This document shows positions 51,274 to 60,066 of a stretch of 64,000 bases of DNA, piece after piece (the first letter of the stretch is position 1; each line of letters opens with the position of its first letter). The notes under the pieces were generated by a model. The model was not told the DNA's origin. It saw only the letters and a list, made by a program, of their open reading frames with translations, and made no database searches. The position numbers were made by a program, and so were the translations under genes. The DNA comes from CAZAMB01 sp964486335. Lineage in GTDB: Bacteria; Planctomycetota; Phycisphaerae; UBA1845. The stretch is taken from contig CAZAMB010000010.1 of the NCBI GenBank assembly GCA_964486335.1, positions 62,001 to 126,000 of the forward strand, given 5' to 3'.

Positions 51274-52299
51274 TCATCCGTTCCAGGTCTCGCGGGATCG
51301 CAACCCGAGGCGGACGATACGCTGCAAAAGCCCTTCGTAGTCGATTCCCAGAGCATTGGCTGATTCGGCGAAGTCTTCGCCATAGGCAAGCTGCGGATTC
51401 GGATTAGACTCCAAAAGATAAGCGTGCCCTTCCGGCGTCACGCGAAGGTCCATTCGTGCATACCCCGTTTGGCCGAGGGCTCGGTAAATGCGCTTGCAGA
51501 GACTAGGCAACGCCTTTTCGGCACCGGCCGGCAAATCAACCGCCGCCTGCGTGGAAATGCCGGTGCGCGCCTGATAGTCGTAGTCCCATTTCATCTTTTC
51601 GGTAACGATTCGAGGTGCGCCTTCGGCGAGATTGGCGAAGTGAATCTCCCAAATCGGAAGCATTTGAAGCCGCTGATTGCCGAGTACGCCTACATAAAGC
51701 TCGCGCCCTTCGATGTATTGTTCCACGATCGCGTCCGTGGCAAGCTGTTCATGAACGAAAGCAACGCGGTCCACCAGTTTTTGTTCGTCATTTACAACAG
51801 AGGCTTGAGCGATCCCAACCGAGCCGTGCGAAGTCGCCGATTTGACGATCGCGGGATAGGGAACTTTGGACGGCAGGCGCATTTTCTTTCCGCACGGTAC
51901 GACCACGAACTCCGGCGCGCGAATACGGTGATACCGCAGTATTTTCTTGGTCAGCGCCTTGTTGCAGGAGACCATCATCCCGCGTGGGTTGCAACCGGTA
52001 TACGGCTGGCCGGCCAATTCAAGATATCCCAATACAAACGGCACATGAGTATCGATTCCGGCGAATTCCTCCAGCAAGTTAAAAACAACGTCGGGTTTGA
52101 AATCTCGCAGCGTCGTTCGGATAGGAGCCAGGTCGTCGCCGACGCCAAGAGGATGAACTTCGTGCCCGAGATTCCGCAGTCCCGTGGTCACGTCAAATTC
52201 GGTCTTGAACGGAGCGACCTGCTTTTCATCGAGCCCTTCGATCGAATCCGGAGGGACGAATCGCTCATGCATCAGGACTGAGATTCGCAGCTTCTTCAT
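51274..52299 (-). CDS. D-alanine--D-alanine ligase-like ATP-grasp enzyme
   Basis: 341 aa from ATG 52299. ATP-grasp fold: VVFNLLEEFAGIDTHVPFVL, a CNKALTKKILRYHRI segment, PAIVKSATSHGSVGI for nucleotide binding, VEQYIEGRELYVGV, and the metal-binding C-terminus GYARMDLR...YLLESNPNPQL. It is related to Ddl but lacks the typical Ddl serine loop, so the substrates may be another amino acid or peptide pair. The start overlaps the stop of the HExxH gene as ATGA (52296-52299), so the two are translationally coupled. The context of a peptide transporter and peptidases suggests work on small peptides. Confidence 0.85.
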   Translation of the reverse strand: MKKLRISVLMHERFVPPDSIEGLDEKQVAPFKTEFDVTTGLRNLGHEVHPLGVGDDLAPIRTTLRDFKPDVVFNLLEEFAGIDTHVPFVLGYLELAGQPYTGCNPRGMMVSCNKALTKKILRYHRIRAPEFVVVPCGKKMRLPSKVPYPAIVKSATSHGSVGIAQASVVNDEQKLVDRVAFVHEQLATDAIVEQYIEGRELYVGVLGNQRLQMLPIWEIHFANLAEGAPRIVTEKMKWDYDYQARTGISTQAAVDLPAGAEKALPSLCKRIYRALGQTGYARMDLRVTPEGHAYLLESNPNPQLAYGEDFAESANALGIDYEGLLQRIVRLGLRSRETWNG

Positions 52300-53438
52300 A
52301 GGGCGAGCCGGTGATATCCGGCATGCAGATAGTTCATCGTCTGAACGCACAAGAGAATGGTTGCTTCGAGTTTGGTCTGGTCCTCCGGACGATCGACACG
52401 AAGCTTGAGTTCGTCACAGCGAGCGACCATCTCCCTAAGCACTTGATCGATAGTATATTGATGTTCCCCGGTCCACCGAGCAACCAGCCGGCCGAGCTCG
52501 CGGCGGATTCTTCGTAGGAACCGACCGGCCTCCTCGCCATCGGGCTTCTCCGCCGCATCAGCAAACAACCGACGCAAGTCGCGATCGTAAAAATCGGGAT
52601 ATGCTTCGCCATACACCGCTCGTTTTTGTTCGTAGTATTCCGCCAGCGTAATCTCCAGTCGATGCATCGGTTCGGGCTTGGCACGGGAGCGCACCGTCGG
52701 CTTGGTTCCCGCGATTTCGTTCATGAGACCATCCACGTATTCGAGCTTGCCCAGCGCGGGCCAGCCCGCGTAGCGCTTTCGCCATTTGGAATTGGGCGTC
52801 AGCCACACCGCAAACGTCTCGGCGAAGTCCTCGGCCGGATGACTCTGCGCATACCAGTTGTCCAGATGCAGTACGAATCGCTTGCTGTACGGCTTGGGCT
52901 GATAAAACCGGGGGTACTTTTGTGAATAACGACCGAAGAGCTTTCGCCAGTCCTTTCGATCGTGCAGGCGGTATGCGTTATCAATGGCATGACCGATTTC
53001 GTGCCGTAGAATACGGAGGCACCATTCAGACGTCGCACCCTCCGCCTCCAGCATCATCTTCGCCTCGAGTCGAGTTAGGCGAGGATGCGCAAGAAAAAAT
53101 GAAATGGCGATCCCCGGAACGTTGTCCGGCGTAAACCACTCGCTCGACAACCAATAATGCGGGCGAAATCGGATGCGCCGCTCAGCAAGTTCTGCGTGGA
53201 CCCGATGGATGCGGTTTTCCAGCCACGTACCCTCAATGCTAAGATCGAGGTCACATAGCCGAATTCTTAGCAGTTTTTCGTCGGAATAGCGCGCCCATTT
53301 TGGCGCTTTTCGGCGTCGAGCAACCGCGGCCATGCCCCCCGAATCGGCACTCGGCTGATCATTCGCTGCGGGCGGCGATACCGAGTCTTCCGACGGAGGA
53401 TCGCCTACGAGATCGCTATCGAACATAACAGTTCGCAA
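52296..53438 (-). CDS. Putative zinc metallopeptidase (HExxH), unknown family
   Basis: 380 aa, soluble, no signal peptide. The motif RHEIGHAID (H146, H150, E147) is a zinc-peptidase signature, and PAEDFAETFAVWL about 50 residues later offers E203 or E207 as third ligand, as in gluzincin-like enzymes. I recognise no named family. The start is uncertain: 53438 overlaps the preceding M2 gene by 23 nt; ATG 53426 or 53333 are alternatives. It is coupled by an ATGA overlap to the ATP-grasp gene. Confidence 0.72.
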   Translation of the reverse strand: MRTVMFDSDLVGDPPSEDSVSPPAANDQPSADSGGMAAVARRRKAPKWARYSDEKLLRIRLCDLDLSIEGTWLENRIHRVHAELAERRIRFRPHYWLSSEWFTPDNVPGIAISFFLAHPRLTRLEAKMMLEAEGATSEWCLRILRHEIGHAIDNAYRLHDRKDWRKLFGRYSQKYPRFYQPKPYSKRFVLHLDNWYAQSHPAEDFAETFAVWLTPNSKWRKRYAGWPALGKLEYVDGLMNEIAGTKPTVRSRAKPEPMHRLEITLAEYYEQKRAVYGEAYPDFYDRDLRRLFADAAEKPDGEEAGRFLRRIRRELGRLVARWTGEHQYTIDQVLREMVARCDELKLRVDRPEDQTKLEATILLCVQTMNYLHAGYHRLAL

Positions 53439-55131
53439 AGGCCTTGGCCGAAAGCGGCTCGCCAGTCGCGCGCCGGGTCAGTTCATTCCAGGAATACAAA
53501 TTCCCCGGGCCGTACACTTTGTCCTTGAGATATTCGCCGGCCTTTGTCTGACCATAAAACGACGTTTGCGCCGGATCGTCAATGCCGAGCACGCTTCGGG
53601 CGACATGCGCATGTACCTGCGCTCCGAACAGGTCGCCCATCATGTAGCTGTGATAGTACACAGGCGCGGTCACCACATGAATCTTGGCCGCGTAATCCGG
53701 TCGATCAACCGATTCAGGCGGATTCAAGAGTTGGAAGCGCTTTTTTAGACTCCACCACAATTCGCCGAGGTTCTGGTCCGGATTTTCGTACATTCCCTTC
53801 TCGAAACGCATCATCACTTGCGTCCAACGTGAGAAGATCAGTTTCTCGGTGCGCAGCGCTTTTCGGGCGGCTTGAGCAAGATTCGCCGCCTCGCCCGGCG
53901 ACAATTTGACGGCCTTGACAAGAAAATCCTCATTCTTGGTCATCGCCCCCATCATCATGGCGAATCCCTCGGTGGTCATGCTGTGCGAGGGTTCGTGAAG
54001 GAGGAATGGAACGTCTTTCCCGATGTACTTGTCATACACGGCATGGCCGATCTCGTGGACCATCGTATCCGCCCAATAGGCGTTGGATTTCAGATTGCAC
54101 AGGACGCGAATGTCGTTCGCCCGATCAAGATTCGTTGAGAAGGCGTGCGGACTTTTTCCCGGTTTCTCAAAAAGGTCGCTGCGCGCGACGATGTCCTCCG
54201 ATGGCGTGCCCATGCTGGCGTAATACTCGTTGGTCAGGGCCACAAGGTCCTTGTCCTTGTAGATCGCATCAAAGTCGACACCTTCGGAATTGGGCGCCTC
54301 TTGAAAGAACAGGTCGCCGAAGTTCCATGGTCGAAGCTGATCAGCCGAAACGCCAAACCGAGCCGCCATTGCCTTATCGATGTCGCCCTTGAGTTGGGCG
54401 AATGCGTCGCCCGTTAGAGCATCGAGTTCGTCAAAGAGCTTTACGAGTTGTTCGGGGTCAAGTTCCTGCAACGTCAGTTTCATGACGAAATAGTTCGGGA
54501 ACCCCAATTGCCGAGCCACCTCGTTGCGAAGCCCGACCAGTGTCTTGAGATCGCCCTCGATTTTGCCGCCGACGGCCATGTACCCCTTCCATGCCGCTTC
54601 CGCTTCCTTCGAATCCTTCGAGTCGGAAAGTATCGCGCGCACGTCGTTTTCGGACAGTTGCTTGGCGCCGACCTTGCTGCGATGCGTGTTGAATGCCTTC
54701 TCCACATCGGATTCGAGCGATACGATTTTCTTTAACAAATCGGCGTCGGCCTGGGCGGGAAGAAACGTGCGATACATCACATCCAACTCGCGAGCGAGGA
54801 TGGGGTCTTTGATCGCCCCGATCTCCTTCAACGCCTTCAATCGGGCGAAGACCACCTTGTCGCCGTGCAGCTCGATCAACTTGGAATCAGCTGCTTTCCG
54901 CCGTTCAAACGCGGCATCCGCGCCGGTGGTATTGGCGTCCCACCAGGCCGTCGCCGATTCGATGTACAATGGACGGAACTTGGCGACGTATTCGTCGCGC
55001 ATGCTCTTCAACTCCGCCTCCGCCGCGGCTGAGTCGGCCAGCCTCCCGCCAACCGAATTGGGCTGTGCCCAAACCGACGTCGCCAGAAGTGCATTCCAAC
55101 CCAACCCGACTCCGATCTGCTTCAGGGTCAT
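53416..55131 (-). CDS. M2-type (ACE-like) metallopeptidase, exported
   Basis: 571 aa from ATG 55131, with AAAGGA about 11 nt upstream and a signal peptide ending near SVWAQ. Active site HEIGH (about 359-363) in the MVHEIGHAVYDKYI segment and a downstream glutamate in TTEGFAMMMG. The size and the helical layout fit M2/M3-like dipeptidyl carboxypeptidases, which trim dipeptides from C-termini. It probably acts in the periplasm. It lies 53 nt downstream of the OPT transporter gene and overlaps the HExxH gene. Confidence 0.87.
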   Translation of the reverse strand: MTLKQIGVGLGWNALLATSVWAQPNSVGGRLADSAAAEAELKSMRDEYVAKFRPLYIESATAWWDANTTGADAAFERRKAADSKLIELHGDKVVFARLKALKEIGAIKDPILARELDVMYRTFLPAQADADLLKKIVSLESDVEKAFNTHRSKVGAKQLSENDVRAILSDSKDSKEAEAAWKGYMAVGGKIEGDLKTLVGLRNEVARQLGFPNYFVMKLTLQELDPEQLVKLFDELDALTGDAFAQLKGDIDKAMAARFGVSADQLRPWNFGDLFFQEAPNSEGVDFDAIYKDKDLVALTNEYYASMGTPSEDIVARSDLFEKPGKSPHAFSTNLDRANDIRVLCNLKSNAYWADTMVHEIGHAVYDKYIGKDVPFLLHEPSHSMTTEGFAMMMGAMTKNEDFLVKAVKLSPGEAANLAQAARKALRTEKLIFSRWTQVMMRFEKGMYENPDQNLGELWWSLKKRFQLLNPPESVDRPDYAAKIHVVTAPVYYHSYMMGDLFGAQVHAHVARSVLGIDDPAQTSFYGQTKAGEYLKDKVYGPGNLYSWNELTRRATGEPLSAKAFANCYVR

Positions 55132-55184
55132 ATCCACCATCCTTTGCCACAATCAGTGGGCGGTTTCGGCGCGTCCAATGGTGT

Positions 55185-57401
55185 TCATGCCTTCCTGTCC
55201 TTCATTGCCCAACCCGAGGCAACGAACAATAAGAATAGTACAAGGAATCCAAATGCCAAGACCGTCGTCCAGTTGTTCGTCGCCATTTGACCGATCATTT
55301 CGCCACCGACGGCACTGGCATTTTCGTATTTCAGAGCAACCAGCGCGGCGATGATGCCCGCGATCGTTCCTCCCGCGATGTATCCGGAGGACAAGAGAAC
55401 ACCCGGACTCATGTCCGATTCGGCGGCGCTGCGCCGACTGAACTTGTCCGCGATCCAGCGAACGGCGCCACCGCAAAAAATCGGCGTGGACGCCGATAGC
55501 GGCAGATACACGCCTACAGCGAAGGGCAGCGACGGCACGCCGCTCAGCTCCAGGACAACAGCAATCGCCACGCCAAGCAAGACCAGCGACCAGGGAAGCT
55601 TCTGCGTGAGAATGCCATCGACAATAAAGGCCATCAGGGCGGCCTTGGGCGCGTTGAACTTCTCGATCTCCTTGCCGTTGTCGTCCACTTGAAGCCGACC
55701 GTTGATCCCCGGATCGACGAGGTACTGAATGTGGCCCGACGAATCGACAAGGTATTTTCCAGCGGGCACGCCCGGAATCTGGCTCGGCTTGGCCTGCAGC
55801 ACCAGGTACTCCGCCTTGTCTTCCGCTCCGTAGCTTCCCGCAACCCGTTCCTTTGATTTCAGTTCTGACGTATCCACGACGACCGGCGGGAGGTTTTTCT
55901 TGGAATACACCGTGGCCGCGTCATTGAGTACAAGAAGGGTCACTCCAATCACCAGCGCCGATGTCAGCGCGCCGATGAGGATTCCGATTTGTTGGGCTCT
56001 CGGCGTTGCGCCCACGTGATGTCCCGTCTTCAGGCACTGTGCGACCGTTCCGCCGTTGGAGCACGCGATACAGACGATGGCGGCAATGGAGAGCGCAGTC
56101 AATCGATAGGCGTCACCCGTCCATCCGATGGCCACAAAAACGAGGCAGGTCATGAGCAGCGTCGCCACCGTCATGCCGGAAATCGGATTCGACGATGAGC
56201 CGATCTCTCCGGTTAATCGCGCAGAGACCGTCACAAACAGAAAGCCGAAGCAGATGATCATTAACGCACCGAGCCAGTTCATTTGCAGCATCGGGGCAAG
56301 TGAGATCGCCAGTATCAGGGCCAGGCAGCCAAAGATGACAACTCGCATGGACATGTCCCGGTCAAGGCGCGATGTGACCAGCACCGCACGAGCGGCGTTT
56401 CCGCCGCGCGAGGCCAGATCCGCAAAGCCCGCCCGCACCGAGCCGATGATCGTCGGCAGCGACTGCATCATGCTGATGATGCCCCCGGCGGCCACCGCCC
56501 CCGCACCAATATACAGCACATAGTCGTGCCAGATTTCACTTAGCGACATCTCACTGATGAGCTTCTCCGACGGATAGAGCGGCGTGGTCATTTGACTTCC
56601 GAAAAGTACGATCGCCGGAATCAACACCCACGAAGCCAGGATTCCGCCAGCAACCATGATGCAAGAGATTCTCGGCCCGATGACATAACCGACTCCCAAC
56701 AAGGCCGGCTTTGCTTCCAAGGCGATGGCCGCGCCCTTGAATTCAAACAACGTCGATCCGTCGCGTCGAAGAAACTTGAGCAGCCTGCCGGGCTCGTCAG
56801 GCCAGAATCGCCAGAACTGCATGAGAATCTGATAAACAAAACCGAGACCGAACCCGGCGAAGACCTTCCCGGCCGAGGCGCCGCCCTTTTCGCCGACGAT
56901 CAGCACATCCGCACAGGCCACGCCTTCAGGGTAGATGAGCTTGCCATGCTGTTTGACGATGAAGACTCGCCGGAGCGGGATCATCAGCAGCACGCCAAGC
57001 AGTCCGCCCAGCACGGCAACCAGCATCACTCGCGTGAGTTCGATGTTGTAACCCAGAATGAGCAGCGCCGGCATCGTCACTCCAACGCCGAACGCGATCG
57101 ACTCACCGGCTGAACCGGTTGTCTGCACCATGTTGTTCTCGAGAATCGTGGAGCTACGTCCAAAGAGCGGCGAGAACACGCGAAAGAGCGTGATCGAAAG
57201 CACGGCAATCGGAATGGACGCGGAAACCGTCATTCCGACTTGCAGCACCAGGTACAGCGACGACGCACCAAAGACAATTCCGAGAATCGACCCCACGACA
57301 ATCGGGGCAATCCCCATTTCGGGAATCGTTTGCTCCGCGGATATGTACGGTTTGTGCTCGCCGGCGCCCTGTGCCGATGACATTCCTTCGCTGGATGGCA
57401 T
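55185..57401 (-). CDS. OPT family oligopeptide transporter
   Basis: 738-aa membrane protein with about 14-16 hydrophobic segments. OPT signatures: IVVGSILGIVFGASSLYLVLQVG-like opening (in part), VQTTGSAGESIAFGVG, KLIYPEGVACADVLI, and the C-terminal LPFAVGVYLPLSASTPIF and SSGYIAGGTIAGI. These carry peptides or metal chelates by proton symport. A soluble insertion near 540-600 contains VDSSGHIQYLVDPGINGRLQV, possibly a periplasmic or cytosolic domain. I chose ATG 57401 because GGAGGAG lies just upstream. First gene of the OPT-M2-HExxH-ATP-grasp unit. Confidence 0.92.
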   Translation of the reverse strand: MPSSEGMSSAQGAGEHKPYISAEQTIPEMGIAPIVVGSILGIVFGASSLYLVLQVGMTVSASIPIAVLSITLFRVFSPLFGRSSTILENNMVQTTGSAGESIAFGVGVTMPALLILGYNIELTRVMLVAVLGGLLGVLLMIPLRRVFIVKQHGKLIYPEGVACADVLIVGEKGGASAGKVFAGFGLGFVYQILMQFWRFWPDEPGRLLKFLRRDGSTLFEFKGAAIALEAKPALLGVGYVIGPRISCIMVAGGILASWVLIPAIVLFGSQMTTPLYPSEKLISEMSLSEIWHDYVLYIGAGAVAAGGIISMMQSLPTIIGSVRAGFADLASRGGNAARAVLVTSRLDRDMSMRVVIFGCLALILAISLAPMLQMNWLGALMIICFGFLFVTVSARLTGEIGSSSNPISGMTVATLLMTCLVFVAIGWTGDAYRLTALSIAAIVCIACSNGGTVAQCLKTGHHVGATPRAQQIGILIGALTSALVIGVTLLVLNDAATVYSKKNLPPVVVDTSELKSKERVAGSYGAEDKAEYLVLQAKPSQIPGVPAGKYLVDSSGHIQYLVDPGINGRLQVDDNGKEIEKFNAPKAALMAFIVDGILTQKLPWSLVLLGVAIAVVLELSGVPSLPFAVGVYLPLSASTPIFCGGAVRWIADKFSRRSAAESDMSPGVLLSSGYIAGGTIAGIIAALVALKYENASAVGGEMIGQMATNNWTTVLAFGFLVLFLLFVASGWAMKDRKA

Positions 57402-57405
57402 GCAA

Positions 57406-57412
57406 CTCCTCC
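57406..57412 (-). promoter_or_regulatory. Strong ribosome binding site of OPT gene
   Basis: Minus strand GGAGGAG, 4-6 nt before ATG 57401. It favours this start over the in-frame codon six residues upstream. Confidence 0.6.
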
Positions 57413-57462
57413 GACGCACGATGGACCCGCCCGGTCAACTAGCCCGGCAAGGTCGAAAGTGT

Positions 57463-57478
57463 CGTGCCGCGTGGCACG
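57463..57478. other. Perfect 6-bp inverted repeat between OPT and adaptor genes
   Basis: CGTGCC-GCGT-GGCACG. It lies 90 nt downstream of the adaptor stop and 62 nt upstream of the OPT start. No T-tract follows, so it is a poor terminator. A weak -35/-10 pair for the OPT gene (TTGCAT at 57481-57486, GACACT at 57458-57463) would place the repeat in the spacer, like an operator. Uncertain. Confidence 0.3.
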
Positions 57479-57567
57479 GAATGCAAGCCGACCGTCCGTC
57501 GTCGACGGGCAGGATTCGCTGTGACGCTCATGATTGGCGAAGAAAGGAGCGAGTGTGCGGTAGCGGT

Positions 57568-58821
57568 TCAGGAAGGAAGGCGCTGGCCGTCGGAGAGCTT
57601 GTCCAGACCATCAACCACGATCGATTGCCCGACGGAAACACCGCCGGTCACTTCGACGCGGTCGCCGACGCGTCGCCCGATCTGAATCGGCGTGCGGTGC
57701 AACCGTCCGTCCGCGGCGACGAACACCGCACCCGTCACTTTGGACGGATCGATTTGGCACGCCGAAGCTGGAATCCAGATTGTGGTCCGGGCCGATTCAC
57801 TAGAATCTGAGTCAGGTCTCTCGGAAAGAAACGAAACCTGAGCCGACCCCTCTACCCGAAGGTATTGATCCGGCTCATCAATCCGCACTTTCACTTGCAC
57901 GGTAGCTTTGGAATAGTTCGCGCCGGGATCGATCCACAAGATGTGCCCCTCGTATTGCCGATCCTTGTACGCATCGGGCACGATTCGACAAGGCATATCC
58001 TTTCGCAGACGCGTAATGTCCAGTTCGCTGATATCCACCTCGACACGAAGCTTGGTCATATCGGCAATCGTGGCGAATTGGGCGTTTGCGTTCGCGCCAA
58101 TCCCGCCCTCGGCCGCGACAAAATCACCAACTTCAACATTTCGGGTCAAGACGACGCCTGCGATCGGCGCGACCACTTCACAATCCCGGAGCGTCTTTTC
58201 CGCGAAAGCCAGCGACGCCTGATCCGCCGAAACTTGCGCTTCAGCCTCCTGCAGAGCGCGCTTCGCATCGGCAAACTCGATATCGGGCGCGCTCTCTGTT
58301 TGAATCAGACCCGACACGCGTTCATAGTTGGTCTTCTGAAACGTCAGATTGGCTTGAGAGCGTTGCACCCTCGCGGCCGCCTCGTCGCGCCGGGCGCGAT
58401 AAAGAACATCTTCAATTCGGGCGAGCACCTGCCCCTGCTGGACCCGATCGCCTTGTTCAAACGAAAGAGCAACAATCTGCCCGGAGACCTTTGTGGCCAC
58501 GACAACGCGATGATCAGAAACAATCCTGCCCGTGGCCGTCAGGACGGTCATGGGTTCGGAACCGCTCGTCTCCGCCACCTGCATCAACCGGATGGAGTAT
58601 GAATCATTCGCCGGCGACGCCAAATCCCGCACCATGGGAGCGAGTGAATGGCGAAACGAATACGCCGCGATTGCTGTCCCGATGAGGAGGATCATCACGA
58701 TGGTAAACCAGCCTCGGGCAGATCGCCGCCGACCGGTGGGACCGGCATGGGGACGCTGCTCCTTGGAGATCGAAAGACTTCGCAGCTCGGCATGAATGTC
58801 CTGAGGCGCCATTTGCGACAT
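57568..58821 (-). CDS. Periplasmic adaptor (HlyD/MacA-type) of ABC exporter
   Basis: 417 aa. A cytoplasmic tail is followed by one membrane anchor (FTIVMILLIGTAIAAYSF, about 36-53), a lipoyl-like half (RIVSDHRVVVATKVSGQIV and VAPIAGVVLTRNVEVGDFV), an alpha-helical hairpin (coiled coil around 145-210) and beta-barrel domains (VEVDISELDITRLRKDMPC). Such adaptors connect an inner-membrane ABC permease to an outer-membrane duct or to the periplasm. It is the last gene of the ABC unit, 12 nt downstream of the fourth permease. Confidence 0.9.
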   Translation of the reverse strand: MSQMAPQDIHAELRSLSISKEQRPHAGPTGRRRSARGWFTIVMILLIGTAIAAYSFRHSLAPMVRDLASPANDSYSIRLMQVAETSGSEPMTVLTATGRIVSDHRVVVATKVSGQIVALSFEQGDRVQQGQVLARIEDVLYRARRDEAAARVQRSQANLTFQKTNYERVSGLIQTESAPDIEFADAKRALQEAEAQVSADQASLAFAEKTLRDCEVVAPIAGVVLTRNVEVGDFVAAEGGIGANANAQFATIADMTKLRVEVDISELDITRLRKDMPCRIVPDAYKDRQYEGHILWIDPGANYSKATVQVKVRIDEPDQYLRVEGSAQVSFLSERPDSDSSESARTTIWIPASACQIDPSKVTGAVFVAADGRLHRTPIQIGRRVGDRVEVTGGVSVGQSIVVDGLDKLSDGQRLPS

Positions 58822-58833
58822 TATAGTCCGATT

Positions 58834-60006
58834 CTACGCCTTTCGCAGGGCCTCGATCACTTGCATCCGCGAAGCCTTGATGGCTGGAACAAACGCCCCA
58901 GCCAATCCAACCATGACGGAAAGCAAGAACGCCGCGATAAAGACCTCCGCAGAAATCGTCAGCTCATAAGCAAGCACCGTCCAGGTCGTGTCCGATAAGA
59001 AGTCCTGTCTAGCACCATTGATTGCCAGACTCATGGCCAATCCAGCCAGGCAAGCGCTTCCGCAAATGATCGTTGATTCGATCAGGAACGACGAGATGAT
59101 GGCCCATTTTCCGAACCCGATGGTTCTCAGCATGGCAATTTCACGCCGCCGCCCGTCCACGGCCGCGAACATGGTATTGGCCACGGCAAAAACCGCCCCG
59201 ATCCCCATGATGCCCACCAGAATCGTCGTCAGGATGACAATATCCTGCGTTCTGTTCGACAATTCCTCGTAATATTTGGTTTCCCTTTTCGCATCAAGCT
59301 CGACGGACGGTCCCTTGATATATGCGATGGCCTCGTTCGAATCGGCCCCGTCGGCCAATCGAAGCACGACACTCGAAATGAAATGACGATTGAACGCATC
59401 CGATAGGATGCTTCGTGGCGCCCAGATTTCGCTTTCCAAAGCCCCTCCAGCCGCGTCAAACACCCCCACCACCTTGAATACACGGTTGCCCAGTCTGCCC
59501 AACAGCAACTCGCCGCCGGGGTCAAGATCGACGTAGCGATCGCGGGCGGCTTTTCCGACGATGACTTCAAGTTGACCCTGCTCAATCCTGCGGCCCTCGA
59601 TAATCCGCAATTCGGTGTGAACCGCGAAAGCCACGTCGTCGACGCCTCGCACCGCGACGTTGGCCGGAGCGCTTTCCGATCCTCGCCGGGGAACGGACGC
59701 CTGCACGCAAAGCTCAGAACTGGCGAGCAGGCGCCCCGCGCTATCGCGCGCGATTCCCGGAGTCGGGCTCAGCCGCGCCACTTCCGCCGGCATCAAAAGG
59801 CTGGTGCTCTCCGCCGTCGCCCCTGGTTTAAGCACGATAAGATTGTTTGGAGAACCCGTCGCGGCCAAAGAAGCGCGGATTCCCAGCGCAAAGGAAAGCA
59901 GCACGGCCAGCACGAGAACAACCACCGCGACAACCACAAACGTCAGCACCGTGCTGAACTTCCGTCGCAGCAGATTTCGCCAGTTGTAATAGAGCGGCAG
60001 TGCCAT
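58834..60006 (-). CDS. FtsX/MacB-type ABC permease, type B copy 2
   Basis: 390 aa, four membrane segments: one near the N-terminus (TVLTFVVVAVVVLVLAVLLSF) and three at the end, with a MacB-like periplasmic domain between. N-terminus MALPLYYNWRNLLRRK. Shared with the other type B permease (61325-62509): GATAES, AFAVH, GGALESEIW and the VFAVANTMFAAV/VFSIANTMFAMV segment. Probably forms a heterodimer with the type A permease encoded just upstream and is driven by the ATPase at the right edge. Substrate unknown. Confidence 0.88.
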   Translation of the reverse strand: MALPLYYNWRNLLRRKFSTVLTFVVVAVVVLVLAVLLSFALGIRASLAATGSPNNLIVLKPGATAESTSLLMPAEVARLSPTPGIARDSAGRLLASSELCVQASVPRRGSESAPANVAVRGVDDVAFAVHTELRIIEGRRIEQGQLEVIVGKAARDRYVDLDPGGELLLGRLGNRVFKVVGVFDAAGGALESEIWAPRSILSDAFNRHFISSVVLRLADGADSNEAIAYIKGPSVELDAKRETKYYEELSNRTQDIVILTTILVGIMGIGAVFAVANTMFAAVDGRRREIAMLRTIGFGKWAIISSFLIESTIICGSACLAGLAMSLAINGARQDFLSDTTWTVLAYELTISAEVFIAAFLLSVMVGLAGAFVPAIKASRMQVIEALRKA

Positions 60007-60066
60007 CAGATTCCTGATATCCCAGCGTCTTGAGTGTCCAATTGTAGCGACTTCGCCATAGGCACA

